This document shows, in pieces, positions 42,895-53,003 of a stretch of 64,000 nucleotides of DNA. Below the pieces are notes generated by a model. It did not search any database, was not told where the DNA came from, and saw only the letters and a list, made by a program, of their open reading frames with translations. This stretch comes from Streptomyces sp. STR69 (GTDB taxonomy: Bacteria > Actinomycetota > Actinomycetes > Streptomycetales > Streptomycetaceae). The DNA lies in contig NZ_JALJRY010000001.1 of the NCBI RefSeq assembly GCF_024519455.1, positions 74,972-138,971 of the forward strand, in the 5' to 3' direction. The translations under genes were made by a program, and so were the position numbers. The first letter of the stretch is position 1; each line of letters opens with the position of its first letter.

Positions 42895-44181
42895 TCACTT
42901 GGTGTTGATGACCTTGTCGATCGCGGTGTCCGCGGCCTTGGCTGCGTCCTCGACCGACTGCTTGCCGGTGCCGATGTTCTGCAGCATGGTCTGCAGGACC
43001 TGCGCCTTCTCGACCTGGCCCCAGCCCGGTGCCATCGGGACGAACCAGTTGGACTCGGCCGCGGTGGCCGGGACCGCCGTCGCGGGGTCGTTCTTCAGCG
43101 TCGCGAGGTCGGTCTTGTTGTTGGGCAGGTTGCCCTTGGCCATCAGGCCCTTCTGGCCGGAGGGACCGGTGAAGGCGTTGATCCACTCGGCGGCGAGCGC
43201 CTGCGCCTTGGACTTGACCGGGACAGCCAGGTCCGAACCGCCCAGGAACACGGGCATGTTCTTGCCGGACGGGCCGGGCATCACGAAGTTGACGAGGCTG
43301 GTCTTCAGCTTGCCGCCGGTCTTGTCCGCCTTCGGGTCGGCCGCGCTCGCGCCCTCCCACGCGGCGCCGAAGATCATGGCCGCCTTGCCCTGGCCGTAGA
43401 CGATGTAACGGTCGGACTCGTCCTTGGTCTTGTCGCCGTGCATGTACTTGTCGATGACGTTCTTGAACTCGGTGAGGCCCTTGATGGACTCCGGCGAGGA
43501 GAGGTTGCCCTTCCACTGGCCGCCGGACTCCGCGGCGATGGAGCCGCCGGCGTCGTAGACGAAGGACATGGCCGCGTACCAGTCACGGGTGGGCTGGTAC
43601 CAGGCGCTGAACTTGTCGCCTTCCTTCTTCTGGATCTTGTCCAGGTCGGCGGTCAGCTCGGTGTACGTCTTCGGGGGCGTCTTGATGCCGACCGAAGCGG
43701 CGATGTCCGAACGCCAGTTGCCGACGCGGCCACCGGCGTAATACGGGACGCCGTAGGTCTTGCCGTCGTAGGTGACCGAGGCCTTGAGGCCGTCGAGCCA
43801 GGCGGAGGAGTTGGTGAACTTGGACGGGTCGACCGGCGCGAAGGCGCCCTTGACCATGTAGCTCAGCATCTCGGTGTTGCCCATCTCGACCACGTCGGGG
43901 GCCTTGTCGGTGGCGAGGACCGCGTCGAGCTTGGTGTTCTTGTCCGGCCAGCCGTAGTACTCATGCTTGATCGTGACGCCCGGGTGCGCCTTCTTCACGG
44001 CCGCGTCGGCTGCGGCCACCAGCTGGGGCCAGTTGTTCTGCGCGTCGACGGTGAGCCAGACGGTCAGCTCCTTGGCGTCGGCGCCGCTGTTCGAAGAGCT
44101 CTTGTCGTCGTTGCCCCCGCACGCCGCGATGGAGACCATCATGCCCGCGATACCGATCGCGGCTATCAGCTTGCGCTTCAC
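42895..44181 (-). CDS. dasA: Chitobiose-binding lipoprotein DasA
   Basis: 428 residues from the GTG at 44181, chosen because GAGGAGGG lies just upstream and the protein starts MKRKLIAAIGIAG with a lipobox ending in Cys near residue 21 (SIAACGG). It is a family-1 extracellular sugar-binding protein, full length. It captures chitobiose and related GlcNAc oligomers. First gene of dasABC plus the GH3 gene, divergent from dasR, with DasR sites overlapping its promoter. Confidence 0.95.
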   Translation of the reverse strand: MKRKLIAAIGIAGMMVSIAACGGNDDKSSSNSGADAKELTVWLTVDAQNNWPQLVAAADAAVKKAHPGVTIKHEYYGWPDKNTKLDAVLATDKAPDVVEMGNTEMLSYMVKGAFAPVDPSKFTNSSAWLDGLKASVTYDGKTYGVPYYAGGRVGNWRSDIAASVGIKTPPKTYTELTADLDKIQKKEGDKFSAWYQPTRDWYAAMSFVYDAGGSIAAESGGQWKGNLSSPESIKGLTEFKNVIDKYMHGDKTKDESDRYIVYGQGKAAMIFGAAWEGASAADPKADKTGGKLKTSLVNFVMPGPSGKNMPVFLGGSDLAVPVKSKAQALAAEWINAFTGPSGQKGLMAKGNLPNNKTDLATLKNDPATAVPATAAESNWFVPMAPGWGQVEKAQVLQTMLQNIGTGKQSVEDAAKAADTAIDKVINTK

Positions 44182-44238
44182 GCCACCCTCCTCAGGGATG
44201 CCTGCCACACCTCCCGCCCATGGGCCGGGACCTGAACC

Positions 44239-44278
44239 AATGGTGTAGACCAGTACCGGGAGCTTGGACCAGACCACA
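44239..44278. promoter_or_regulatory. Two candidate dre sites ahead of dasA
   Basis: AATGGTGTAGACCAGT at 44239-44254 and CTTGGACCAGACCACA at 44263-44278, 24 bp apart centre to centre. Both match the DasR palindrome imperfectly. They lie 58 to 97 bp upstream of the dasA start. Confidence 0.8.
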
Positions 44279-44386
44279 GAGCCTGTCAAGGGTTCCCGAA
44301 ACCGCCCTGACCAGCCGTTATGGGACCTACATATGCAGGAACCTTTAAGTAAGAAGGCAGCGAAAACAACCGTGCCGGAGTACTCT

Positions 44387-45255
<869 letters not shown>

Positions 45256-45323
45256 GGGACTTACGGAGTTACCCGGGTTGCTCTACGTTCCTCCCGTCGC
45301 CGCATGGACGGGAGGACAACCCG

Positions 45324-47474
45324 GTGCGTACCGCGAACGTCCGAACCATCGTCGTCTGGACCCTCGTCGCGCTCGTCGCCGCGGCGGGCTGGTCCGTGCT
45401 CGCGCTGGCGCGGGGCGAGAACGTGTCGGCCGCCTGGATGGTCGCCGCCGCGCTCGGCTCGTACGCCATCGCCTACCGCTTCTACGCGAAGTTCATCGCG
45501 TACAAGGTCCTGAAGGTCGACGCCACCCGGGCCACCCCGGCCGAACGCCTCGACAACGGCATCGACTACCACCCCACCGACCGCCGCGTCCTGCTGGGCC
45601 ACCACTTCGCCGCTATCGCCGGCGCCGGCCCCCTCGTCGGACCCGTACTGGCCGCGCAGATGGGCTACTTGCCCGGCACGATCTGGATCATCGTCGGCGT
45701 GATCTTCGCGGGCGCGGTCCAGGACATGGTGGTGCTGTTCTTCTCAACCCGCCGCGACGGCAGGTCCCTTGGCCAGATGGCCCGCGAGGAGATCGGCCCC
45801 TTCGGCGGCGCGGCGGCCCTGCTCGCCACCTTCGCCATCATGATCATCCTGCTCGGGGTGCTGGCCCTGGTCGTCGTGAACGCGCTGGCCTCCTCCCCCT
45901 GGGGCACCTTCTCCATCGGCATGACCATCCCGATCGCCCTGCTGATGGGCTTCTATCTACGGGTACTTCGACCCGGCCGCGTCTCCGAGGTCTCCCTCAT
46001 CGGCGTGGCCCTGCTGCTGCTCGCGCTGGTCGCGGGCCGCTGGGTGGCCGAGTCGTCCTGGGCCGGCACCTTCACCCTCGCGCCCTCGACCCTGGTGATC
46101 TGGCTGGTGGCGTACGGCTTCATCGCCTCGATCCTGCCCGTGTGGACCCTGCTCGCCCCGCGCGACTACCTCTCCACCTTCATGAAGATCGGCACCATCG
46201 CCCTGCTGGCGATCGGCGTCGTGGTCGCCCTGCCCGACCTGAGGATGCCCGCCGTCACCGACTTCGCCAAGCACGGCAACGGCCCGGTCTTCGCCGGTTC
46301 CCTCTTCCCCTTCGTCTTCATCACGATCGCCTGCGGCGCCCTGTCCGGCTTCCACTCGCTCATATCGAGCGGTACGACACCGAAGATGATCCAGAAGGAG
46401 ACCCAGATCCGGATGATCGGCTACGGCTCCATGCTGATGGAGTCGTCGGTCGCGATCATGGCACTGGTCGCCGCGAGCATCATCGACCCCGGGCTGTACT
46501 TCGCGATGAACGCCCCCTCGGGCGCGATCGGCACGACCGTGCAGAACGCCTCGCAGGTGGTGACCGGTTGGGGCTATCACATCTCACCCGCCGACCTCGC
46601 GCAGGCCGCGAAGAACGTCGACGAGGCCAGCCTGCTGTCCCGCACCGGCGGTGCGCCCACCCTCGCGGTCGGTGTCTCGGAGATCTTCGCCAAGGTCACC
46701 GGCGGAAGTCTGCGCGCCTTCTGGTACCACTTCGCGATCATGTTCGAGGCGCTGTTCATCCTGACCGCGCTGGACGCGGGCACGCGGGTGGGCCGGTTCA
46801 TGCTCCAGGACATGCTGGGGAACGTCTACCGCCCCTTCAAGAACGTGAGTTGGAAGCCGGGCCTGGCCCTGACGAGTGCCCTGGTCTGCGCGCTGTGGGG
46901 CTACTTCCTCTGGGTCGGCGTCCACGAACCCCTCGGCGGGATCAACCAGCTCTTCCCGATCTTCGGCATCTCCAACCAGCTGCTCGCCGCCGTCGCCCTG
47001 GCCGTCTGCACCACCCTCCTGGTGAAGTCCGGCCGCCTCAAGTGGGCCTGGATCACCGGGATTCCGCTGGCCTGGGACGCGACGGTCACCCTGACCGCGA
47101 GCTGGCAGAAGGTGTTCTCCAGCGACCCGAAGGTCGGCTTCTTCAAGCAGCGATCCGTCTTCCAGGACGCGATCGACGCGGGCAAGGTACTGCCACCCGC
47201 CAAGTCGATGGACGACATGCACACCGTAGTCACCAACTCCACGGTGGACGGGGTGCTTTCGGCCATTCTCGCGGTGCTGGTCGTGGTCGTGATCGCGGAC
47301 GCCCTTCGGATCTGCGTTCGGCACGTCCGCCGCCCGGCGCTCTCCACACTGAGCGAGACGCCGTATGTCGAGTCGAAGATCGTGGCACCGGCCGGGCTGA
47401 TCCCGACCCGGGAGGAGAAGGAAGAGGAGGCGGCGGCGCGTGATGTTGTGGTCGGCGTTCAGGCGGGCGACTAG
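45324..47474 (+). CDS. cstA: Carbon starvation protein A (CstA) family transporter
   Basis: 716 residues from the GTG at 45324 (GGGAGGAC upstream); a longer frame extends upstream through dasR but is a shadow. About 16 to 18 hydrophobic segments; the motif VRTIVVWTLVALVA opens the first. CstA/BtsT proteins are proton-driven pyruvate (or peptide) transporters, and the next gene encodes the small YbdD/YjiX partner. Frame and length fit the family. The last 35 bp overlap the next gene. Confidence 0.92.
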   Translation: MRTANVRTIVVWTLVALVAAAGWSVLALARGENVSAAWMVAAALGSYAIAYRFYAKFIAYKVLKVDATRATPAERLDNGIDYHPTDRRVLLGHHFAAIAGAGPLVGPVLAAQMGYLPGTIWIIVGVIFAGAVQDMVVLFFSTRRDGRSLGQMAREEIGPFGGAAALLATFAIMIILLGVLALVVVNALASSPWGTFSIGMTIPIALLMGFYLRVLRPGRVSEVSLIGVALLLLALVAGRWVAESSWAGTFTLAPSTLVIWLVAYGFIASILPVWTLLAPRDYLSTFMKIGTIALLAIGVVVALPDLRMPAVTDFAKHGNGPVFAGSLFPFVFITIACGALSGFHSLISSGTTPKMIQKETQIRMIGYGSMLMESSVAIMALVAASIIDPGLYFAMNAPSGAIGTTVQNASQVVTGWGYHISPADLAQAAKNVDEASLLSRTGGAPTLAVGVSEIFAKVTGGSLRAFWYHFAIMFEALFILTALDAGTRVGRFMLQDMLGNVYRPFKNVSWKPGLALTSALVCALWGYFLWVGVHEPLGGINQLFPIFGISNQLLAAVALAVCTTLLVKSGRLKWAWITGIPLAWDATVTLTASWQKVFSSDPKVGFFKQRSVFQDAIDAGKVLPPAKSMDDMHTVVTNSTVDGVLSAILAVLVVVVIADALRICVRHVRRPALSTLSETPYVESKIVAPAGLIPTREEKEEEAAARDVVVGVQAGD

Positions 47475-47646
47475 CGGAGTGCGCTGGTACGTCCGCGAGT
47501 TGACCGACGAATCAGCCTACGACCGCTATGTCGCACACGTGCGCCGGGACCATCCGGACGCGGAGGTCCCGAGCCGGCGGGACTTCGAACGGATGCGGAC
47601 GGACCGACAGGAGGCCGACCCGCGACAGGGTTTCCGCTGCTGCTGA
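47440..47646 (+). CDS. YbdD/YjiX-family small protein (DUF466)
   Basis: 68 residues from GTG (or ATG 3 bp later), overlapping cstA by 35 bp. The sequence SAYDRYVAHVRRDHPDAEVPSR matches the DUF466 pattern seen next to CstA-type transporters, where it is needed for pyruvate uptake. It is a cytosolic accessory to the cstA product. Confidence 0.88.
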   Translation: MMLWSAFRRATSGVRWYVRELTDESAYDRYVAHVRRDHPDAEVPSRRDFERMRTDRQEADPRQGFRCC

Positions 47647-47667
47647 CCCTTGCCCGACCCCTGCTTT

Positions 47668-47681
47668 TGACACCGATGTCA
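47668..47681. promoter_or_regulatory. Short palindrome upstream of the symporter operon
   Basis: TGACA-CCGA-TGTCA, a 5-bp inverted repeat, about 115 bp before the DUF3311 gene. It could be an operator, but the length is modest. Confidence 0.35.
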
Positions 47682-47794
47682 GGCTTTCACTAAATCGACA
47701 TGACGATATGCGGACGGGGTCTTTCGCTGCGGTGATTCCGTGACCTACATTGCCTGCGCGTTACACAGGCGATCAGTGAGGGGACGGCCGCGAA

Positions 47795-48058
47795 ATGTCA
47801 GATGTGCCTGAAGTTCCGCCCGAAGTGGCCGCACCGGTGGTGACCCCGGTCCGCGTCGCCATCGCGGTCTGCCTGCTGGCGCCCTTCGTGGCGCTGCTCT
47901 GGGTCGGCTCCTACGCCAAGACGGATCCCGCGTTCATCGGCATCCCGTTCTTCTACTGGTACCAGATGCTCTGGGTGCTGATCTCGACGGCGCTGACGAT
48001 GACCGCCTACAAGCTCTGGCAGCGCGACCAGCTCGCCCGCCACGGAGGTAACCGGTGA
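47795..48058 (+). CDS. DUF3311 small membrane protein, symporter partner
   Basis: 87 residues with two membrane helices (about 20-42 and 50-72). DUF3311 proteins occur next to sodium:solute symporters and form a two-component carrier. The gene overlaps the symporter gene by 4 bp (GTGA), supporting this. Confidence 0.88.
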   Translation: MSDVPEVPPEVAAPVVTPVRVAIAVCLLAPFVALLWVGSYAKTDPAFIGIPFFYWYQMLWVLISTALTMTAYKLWQRDQLARHGGNR

Positions 48059-49656
48059 ACGACGGCGTGAACGGCGTCGCTCTCGGCGTCTTCATCTTCT
48101 TCTTCCTGGCCGTCACGGTCCTGGGCTTCCTGGCCGCACGCTGGCGCCGGGCCGACAACGAGCACAGCCTCGACGAATGGGGCCTGGGCGGACGGTCGTT
48201 CGGCACCTGGGTCACCTGGTTCCTGCTCGGCGGCGACCTCTACACGGCATATACGTTCGTGGCGGTCCCGGCGGCGGTCTACGCGGCGGGCGCGGCCGGT
48301 TTCTTCGCGGTGCCGTACACGATCCTGGTGTACCCCCTGATCTTCACGTTCCTGCCCCGCCTCTGGTCGGTGTCGCACAAGCACGGATACGTGACGACGT
48401 CCGACTTCGTGCGCGGACGCTACGGCTCCAAGAGCCTCTCGCTGGCGGTGGCGATCACCGGCATCCTCGCGACCATGCCGTACATCGCACTCCAACTGGT
48501 CGGCATCCAGGCAGTCTTGGACGTCATGGGCGTGGGCGGCAGCGCCGACTCCAACTGGTTCGTGAAGGACCTGCCACTGCTGATCGCGTTCGCCGTACTG
48601 GCCGCGTACACCTACTCGTCAGGCCTCCGCGCGCCGGCGCTGATCGCGTTCGTGAAGGACGGGCTGATCTACATCGTGATCACGGTGGCGATCATCTACA
48701 TCCCGATCAAGCTCGGCGGCTTCCACGACATCTTCAGCGCGGCGGGCGCCAAGTTCAAGGCGGCCGGGGCCGGCGGACTCGTACCCGCCCCGGCCGGCCA
48801 ATGGACGTACGCCACACTGGCGTTGGGCTCGGCACTGGCCCTCTTCATGTACCCCCACTCGATCACCGCGACCCTCTCCTCCAAGAGCCGCAACGTGATC
48901 CGCCGCAACACCACGATCCTGCCCCTGTATTCACTGATGCTGGGCCTGCTCGCGCTGCTCGGCTTCATGGCGATCGCGGCGGGCGTCAAGGTCACCAACG
49001 GCCAACTGGCCATCCCGCAGCTCTTCGAGAACATGTTCCCGGACTGGTTCGCGGGCGTGGCCTTCGCGGCGATCGGCATCGGAGCGCTCGTCCCCGCGGC
49101 CATCATGTCCATCGCGGCGGCGAACCTCTTCACCCGCAACATCTACAAGGACTTCATCAGGCCGGACGCGACCCCGGCCCAGGAGACCAAGGTCTCCAAG
49201 ATCGTCTCGCTCCTGGTGAAGGTCGGCGCCCTGGCCTTCGTCCTGACGATGGACAAAACAGTCGCCATCAACTTCCAACTCCTGGGCGGCATCTGGATCC
49301 TCCAGACCTTCCCGTCCCTGGTGGGCGGCCTCTTCACCCGCTGGTTCCACCGCTGGGCCCTCCTGACCGGCTGGGCGGTGGGCATGCTCTACGGCACCCT
49401 CGCGGCCTACGGGGTGGCCTCGCCGACCCAGGACCACTTCGGCGGCTCGTCCAAGGAGATTCCCGGCATCGGTGAGATCGGCTACATCGGCCTGACGGCG
49501 TTCGTCCTGAATGTCGTCGTGACGGTGGTGCTGACGTTCGCATTGAAGGCGCTGAAGGCACCAGAGGGCGTAGACGAGACAAGCCCGGCCGACTACACGG
49601 CGGACGCGGGCGACCCGGGGGTAAAGGAAGAGCTCCCTGTGATCGCCAGTCACTGA
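48055..49656 (+). CDS. Sodium:solute symporter (SSS family)
   Basis: 533 residues from GTG, about 13 membrane segments. The SSS signatures VTWFLLGGDLYTAYTF near residue 52 and GALVPAAIMSIAAANLFTRNIYKDF near 345 are intact. The solute is not predictable; carboxylates or amino acids are usual. It ends at a terminator with a dispersed repeat between. Confidence 0.92.
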   Translation: MNDGVNGVALGVFIFFFLAVTVLGFLAARWRRADNEHSLDEWGLGGRSFGTWVTWFLLGGDLYTAYTFVAVPAAVYAAGAAGFFAVPYTILVYPLIFTFLPRLWSVSHKHGYVTTSDFVRGRYGSKSLSLAVAITGILATMPYIALQLVGIQAVLDVMGVGGSADSNWFVKDLPLLIAFAVLAAYTYSSGLRAPALIAFVKDGLIYIVITVAIIYIPIKLGGFHDIFSAAGAKFKAAGAGGLVPAPAGQWTYATLALGSALALFMYPHSITATLSSKSRNVIRRNTTILPLYSLMLGLLALLGFMAIAAGVKVTNGQLAIPQLFENMFPDWFAGVAFAAIGIGALVPAAIMSIAAANLFTRNIYKDFIRPDATPAQETKVSKIVSLLVKVGALAFVLTMDKTVAINFQLLGGIWILQTFPSLVGGLFTRWFHRWALLTGWAVGMLYGTLAAYGVASPTQDHFGGSSKEIPGIGEIGYIGLTAFVLNVVVTVVLTFALKALKAPEGVDETSPADYTADAGDPGVKEELPVIASH

Positions 49657-49664
49657 TCCCACCT

Positions 49665-49733
49665 AAGGGGCGCGGGGCTGTATCAATTTGCGGCTCCGCC
49701 GCGTGGGCGCGACCAGCCACGACGAACCCGCAG
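49665..49733. repeat. Dispersed Streptomyces intergenic repeat, copy 1
   Basis: AAGGGGCGCGGGGCTGT, then TGCGGCTCCGCCGCG, GGCGCGACCAGCCAC and CCCGCAGC. The same order recurs at 61677-61752. Both copies sit directly 3' of genes. Likely a mobile palindromic element with no protein. Confidence 0.8.
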
Positions 49734-49766
49734 CGGGCCACCGAGAGCACCCCCCTCGGTGGCCCG
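49734..49766 (+). terminator. Terminator of the symporter operon
   Basis: 12-bp stem CGGGCCACCGAG (49734-49745) and CTCGGTGGCCCG (49755-49766), loop 9 bases, then TTCTTCG. Confidence 0.82.
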
Positions 49767-49788
49767 TTCTTCGTACACACTCACCCGC

Positions 49789-50295
49789 ATGGACATCCTC
49801 ATCCGGCGAGCGATCCCCACCGAATACGACGACCTCGGCGAGATCACAGCCCAGGCCTACCTCCAGGACGGCCTCCTCGACTTCGGCGAAAGCGACGAAT
49901 ACCTGGGCGAGTTGAGAGCCGTAGCGAAACGAGCAGCCGCAGCCGACGTACTCGTAGCCGTGGACGGAGTCCACCTCCTCGGCGGAGTGACCTTCGTCCC
50001 GTCCGGCGGCCCCATGGCCGACATCGCACAACCCGGCGAAGCCGAGATCCGGATGCTCGCGGTCGCCCGCGACGCCCGCGGCAAGGGTGCCGGCGAGGCC
50101 CTGGTCCGCGCCTGCGTCGACCGCGCCCGGGCCACGGCGGGCTGCACAGCCGTAGTCCTGTCGACCCAGCGCACCATGCGTGCCGCCCACCGCATCTACG
50201 AACGCCTCGGTTTCACCCGCACCCCGGAGCGCGACTGGAATCCCCTGCCGGAGCTCGACGACATCACTCTCCTCACCTATGAGTTGACGCTCTGA
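49789..50295 (+). CDS. GNAT-family N-acetyltransferase
   Basis: 168 residues from the ATG at 49789. Motif A (EIRMLAVARDARGKGAGEALV) is near residue 88, and the closing IYERLGFTR near 140. It resembles general GNAT acetyltransferases; substrate unknown. It precedes the NrdR and riboswitch region of the nrd operon. Confidence 0.88.
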   Translation: MDILIRRAIPTEYDDLGEITAQAYLQDGLLDFGESDEYLGELRAVAKRAAAADVLVAVDGVHLLGGVTFVPSGGPMADIAQPGEAEIRMLAVARDARGKGAGEALVRACVDRARATAGCTAVVLSTQRTMRAAHRIYERLGFTRTPERDWNPLPELDDITLLTYELTL

Positions 50296-50305
50296 AACAG
50301 CCGCG

Positions 50306-50352
50306 ACACAACATCTGGGGGTGCCACGACAGCCCGGCACAAGATGTATGCT
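50306..50352. promoter_or_regulatory. NrdR-box pair upstream of nrdAB
   Basis: ACACAACATCTGGGGG (50306-50321) and GCACAAGATGTATGCT (50337-50352) share CACAA-(C/G)-AT and are 31 bp apart, three helical turns. That is the usual spacing of paired NrdR boxes. NrdR represses ribonucleotide reductase genes when nucleotides are sufficient. A TTGACG -35-like element lies at 50284. Confidence 0.7.
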
Positions 50353-50480
50353 CATGCTCGCTGTCGCCGCAGGGGAATCCGGTGCGAATCCGGAACTGTC
50401 CCGCAACGGTGTACTTGCGTGCATATGCACGCCTGGTCAGTCCGAGGACCTGCCGACGGCGCGCCCGGCCACCCGGTCAG
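50348..50480 (+). ncRNA. Cobalamin (AdoCbl) riboswitch of the nrdAB operon
   Basis: The B12 aptamer core is clear: CAGGGGAATCCGGTGCGAATCCGGAACTG over 50370-50398, CCCGCAACGGT, a self-complementary stem GCGTGCATATGCACGC at 50417-50432, and CAGTCCGAGGACCTGCC at 50438-50454. Such a riboswitch is established in S. coelicolor ahead of the class Ia nrd operon, where B12 shuts it off and the B12-dependent class II enzyme takes over. Confidence 0.93.
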
Positions 50481-50594
50481 GGCGCATGACGTCCGGGCCT
50501 CGTGGAGTGGGCCGGTGGACGCGACGCCCCGTGCGCTCGTGAGCTGCCGTCTGCCCTCCGCAAGGCCCCGTGCCGAGCGAGGGAGAGCCCCACC

Positions 50595-53003
50595 GTGACC
50601 ATCGCGCCAGCAGAGCCGGCATCAGCGACCCAGGCGAACGAGGCGATCGCGACCGGAACCGACATGCCGGGAACCGCCGTTCCCGGAGCCGACGGTCCCG
50701 GCGCCGCGATCCTGCGGACCCTGACCGAGCTGACCGCCGACCTTCCCGACGCCGACCCCGGCCGGGTCGCCGCCGCCACGCTGCGCGGCCGGTCCGCGCA
50801 CGCGGACGAGACGGAACTGCGCGAACTGGCCACGGAGGCCGCCGCCGGCCTCATCTCCGAGGACCCCGTCTACTCCCGCCTCGCCGCCCGGCTGCTGACG
50901 ATCAGCATCGCCGCCGAGGCCGCCTCCCAGGGCGTCACGACGTTCACCGAGTCCGTCGCCGTGGGCCACCGCGAGGGCCTCGTCGCGGACCGCACCGCCG
51001 AGTTCGTGACGCTGCACGCGAGCCGCCTCGACGCGCTGATCGACACGGAAGGCGACGACCGCTTCGGCTACTTCGGCCTGCGTACCCTCCACAGCCGCTA
51101 CCTCCTCCGGCACCCGATCACCCGCAAGGTCATCGAGACGCCCCAGCACTTCATGCTGCGCGTGGCCGCCGGTCTCGCAGAGGACGACTCGACCCGCGCC
51201 CTGGACGAAGTAGCCGCGCTCTACCGCCTGATGAGCCGCCTGGACTACCTCCCCTCCTCCCCCACGCTCTTCAACTCCGGTACCCGCCACCCCCAGATGT
51301 CGTCCTGCTACCTCCTCGACTCCCCGCTGGACGAGCTGGACTCCATCTACGACCGCTACCACCAGGTCGCCCGCCTCTCCAAGCACGCCGGTGGCATCGG
51401 TCTTTCGTACTCCCGTATCCGCAGCCGCGGTTCGCTGATCCGCGGCACGAACGGGCACTCCAACGGCATCGTCCCGTTCCTGAAGACGCTGGACGCCTCG
51501 GTCGCCGCGGTGAACCAGGGCGGCCGGCGCAAGGGTGCCGCCGCGGTCTACCTGGAGACCTGGCACTCCGACATCGAGGAGTTCCTGGAGCTGCGGGACA
51601 ACACCGGTGAGGACGCCCGCCGTACGCACAACCTGAACCTGGCGCACTGGATCCCGGACGAGTTCATGCGCCGGGTGAACGAGGACGGCACCTGGTCGCT
51701 CTTCTCCCCCGCCGACGTGCCCGAGCTGGTCGACCTCTGGGGCGACGAGTTCGACGCGGCCTACCGCAAGGCGGAGGCGGCGGGACTCGCCAAGAAGACC
51801 ATCCCGGCCCGTGACCTCTACGGCCGCATGATGCGCACCCTCGCGCAGACCGGCAACGGCTGGATGACCTTCAAGGACGCGGCCAACCGCACCGCCAACC
51901 AGACCGCCGAGCCGGGCCACACGGTCCACTCCTCCAACCTCTGCACGGAGATCCTGGAGGTCACGGACGACGGCGAGACGGCGGTCTGCAACCTGGGTTC
52001 GGTGAACCTCGGCGCGTTCGTCACCAATGGTGAGCTGGACTGGGAGCGGCTGGACGAGACCGTCCGCACCGCCGTCACCTTCCTCGACCGGGTCGTGGAC
52101 ATCAACTTCTACCCGACCGAGCAGGCGGGCCGCTCCAACGCCCGCTGGCGCCCGGTGGGCCTCGGCGCGATGGGCCTCCAGGACGTCTTCTTCAAACTCC
52201 GCGTCCCCTTCGACTCCCCCCAGGCGCAGGCGCTTTCGACCCGGATCGCGGAGCGCATCATGCTCGCCGCGTACGAGGCCTCCGCCGACCTCGCCGAGCG
52301 CAACGGCCCGCTCCCGGCCTGGGAGAAGACCCGTACGGCCCGGGGCGTTCTGCACCCCGACCACTACGGCGTGGAACTCACCTGGCCGGAGCGCTGGGCC
52401 GCGCTGCGGGAACGTATCGCCCAAGTCGGTATGCGCAACAGCCTGTTGCTGGCCATCGCGCCCACCGCCACCATCGCGTCCATCGCGGGCGTGTACGAGT
52501 GCATCGAGCCGCAGGTCTCCAACCTCTTCAAGCGCGAGACGCTGTCCGGTGAGTTCCTCCAGGTCAACTCGTACCTGGTGAACGAGCTGAAGCAGCTCGG
52601 CGTGTGGGACGCCCGCACCCGTGAGGCGCTGCGCGACGCCAACGGCTCGGTGCAGGCGTTCACTTGGATCCCGGCCGAGGTCCGTGCCCTGTACCGCACG
52701 GCCTGGGAGATCCCGCAGCGCGGCCTGATCGACATGGCCGCCGCCCGCACCCCGTTCCTGGACCAGTCCCAGTCCCTGAACCTGTTCCTGGAGACGCCGA
52801 CGATCGGCAAGCTCTCCTCGATGTACGCGTACGCCTGGAAGCAGGGCCTGAAGACGACCTACTACCTGCGCTCCCGCCCGGCGACCCGCATCGCCCGCGC
52901 CGCCCAGGCCCAACCCACCGTCCCCGTACAGCAGTTGACGCCCGACGAAGACGCGGTCGCCTGCTCCCTGGAAAACCCCGAGTCCTGCGAGGCCTGCCAG
53001 TAA
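50595..53003 (+). CDS. nrdA: Ribonucleoside-diphosphate reductase class I, alpha subunit
   Basis: 802 residues from the GTG at 50595 (GAGGGAGAGC upstream); a longer frame extends upstream through the riboswitch and is rejected. Catalytic features seen are SSCYLLD (one redox Cys), NLCTEI (thiyl Cys and Glu), VCNLGSVNL, a Tyr-Tyr pair in KTTYYLRS near residue 758, and the C-terminal CEACQ redox cysteines. It reduces ribonucleotides to deoxyribonucleotides with NrdB. Its TAA overlaps the nrdB ATG by one base. Confidence 0.96.
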   Translation: MTIAPAEPASATQANEAIATGTDMPGTAVPGADGPGAAILRTLTELTADLPDADPGRVAAATLRGRSAHADETELRELATEAAAGLISEDPVYSRLAARLLTISIAAEAASQGVTTFTESVAVGHREGLVADRTAEFVTLHASRLDALIDTEGDDRFGYFGLRTLHSRYLLRHPITRKVIETPQHFMLRVAAGLAEDDSTRALDEVAALYRLMSRLDYLPSSPTLFNSGTRHPQMSSCYLLDSPLDELDSIYDRYHQVARLSKHAGGIGLSYSRIRSRGSLIRGTNGHSNGIVPFLKTLDASVAAVNQGGRRKGAAAVYLETWHSDIEEFLELRDNTGEDARRTHNLNLAHWIPDEFMRRVNEDGTWSLFSPADVPELVDLWGDEFDAAYRKAEAAGLAKKTIPARDLYGRMMRTLAQTGNGWMTFKDAANRTANQTAEPGHTVHSSNLCTEILEVTDDGETAVCNLGSVNLGAFVTNGELDWERLDETVRTAVTFLDRVVDINFYPTEQAGRSNARWRPVGLGAMGLQDVFFKLRVPFDSPQAQALSTRIAERIMLAAYEASADLAERNGPLPAWEKTRTARGVLHPDHYGVELTWPERWAALRERIAQVGMRNSLLLAIAPTATIASIAGVYECIEPQVSNLFKRETLSGEFLQVNSYLVNELKQLGVWDARTREALRDANGSVQAFTWIPAEVRALYRTAWEIPQRGLIDMAAARTPFLDQSQSLNLFLETPTIGKLSSMYAYAWKQGLKTTYYLRSRPATRIARAAQAQPTVPVQQLTPDEDAVACSLENPESCEACQ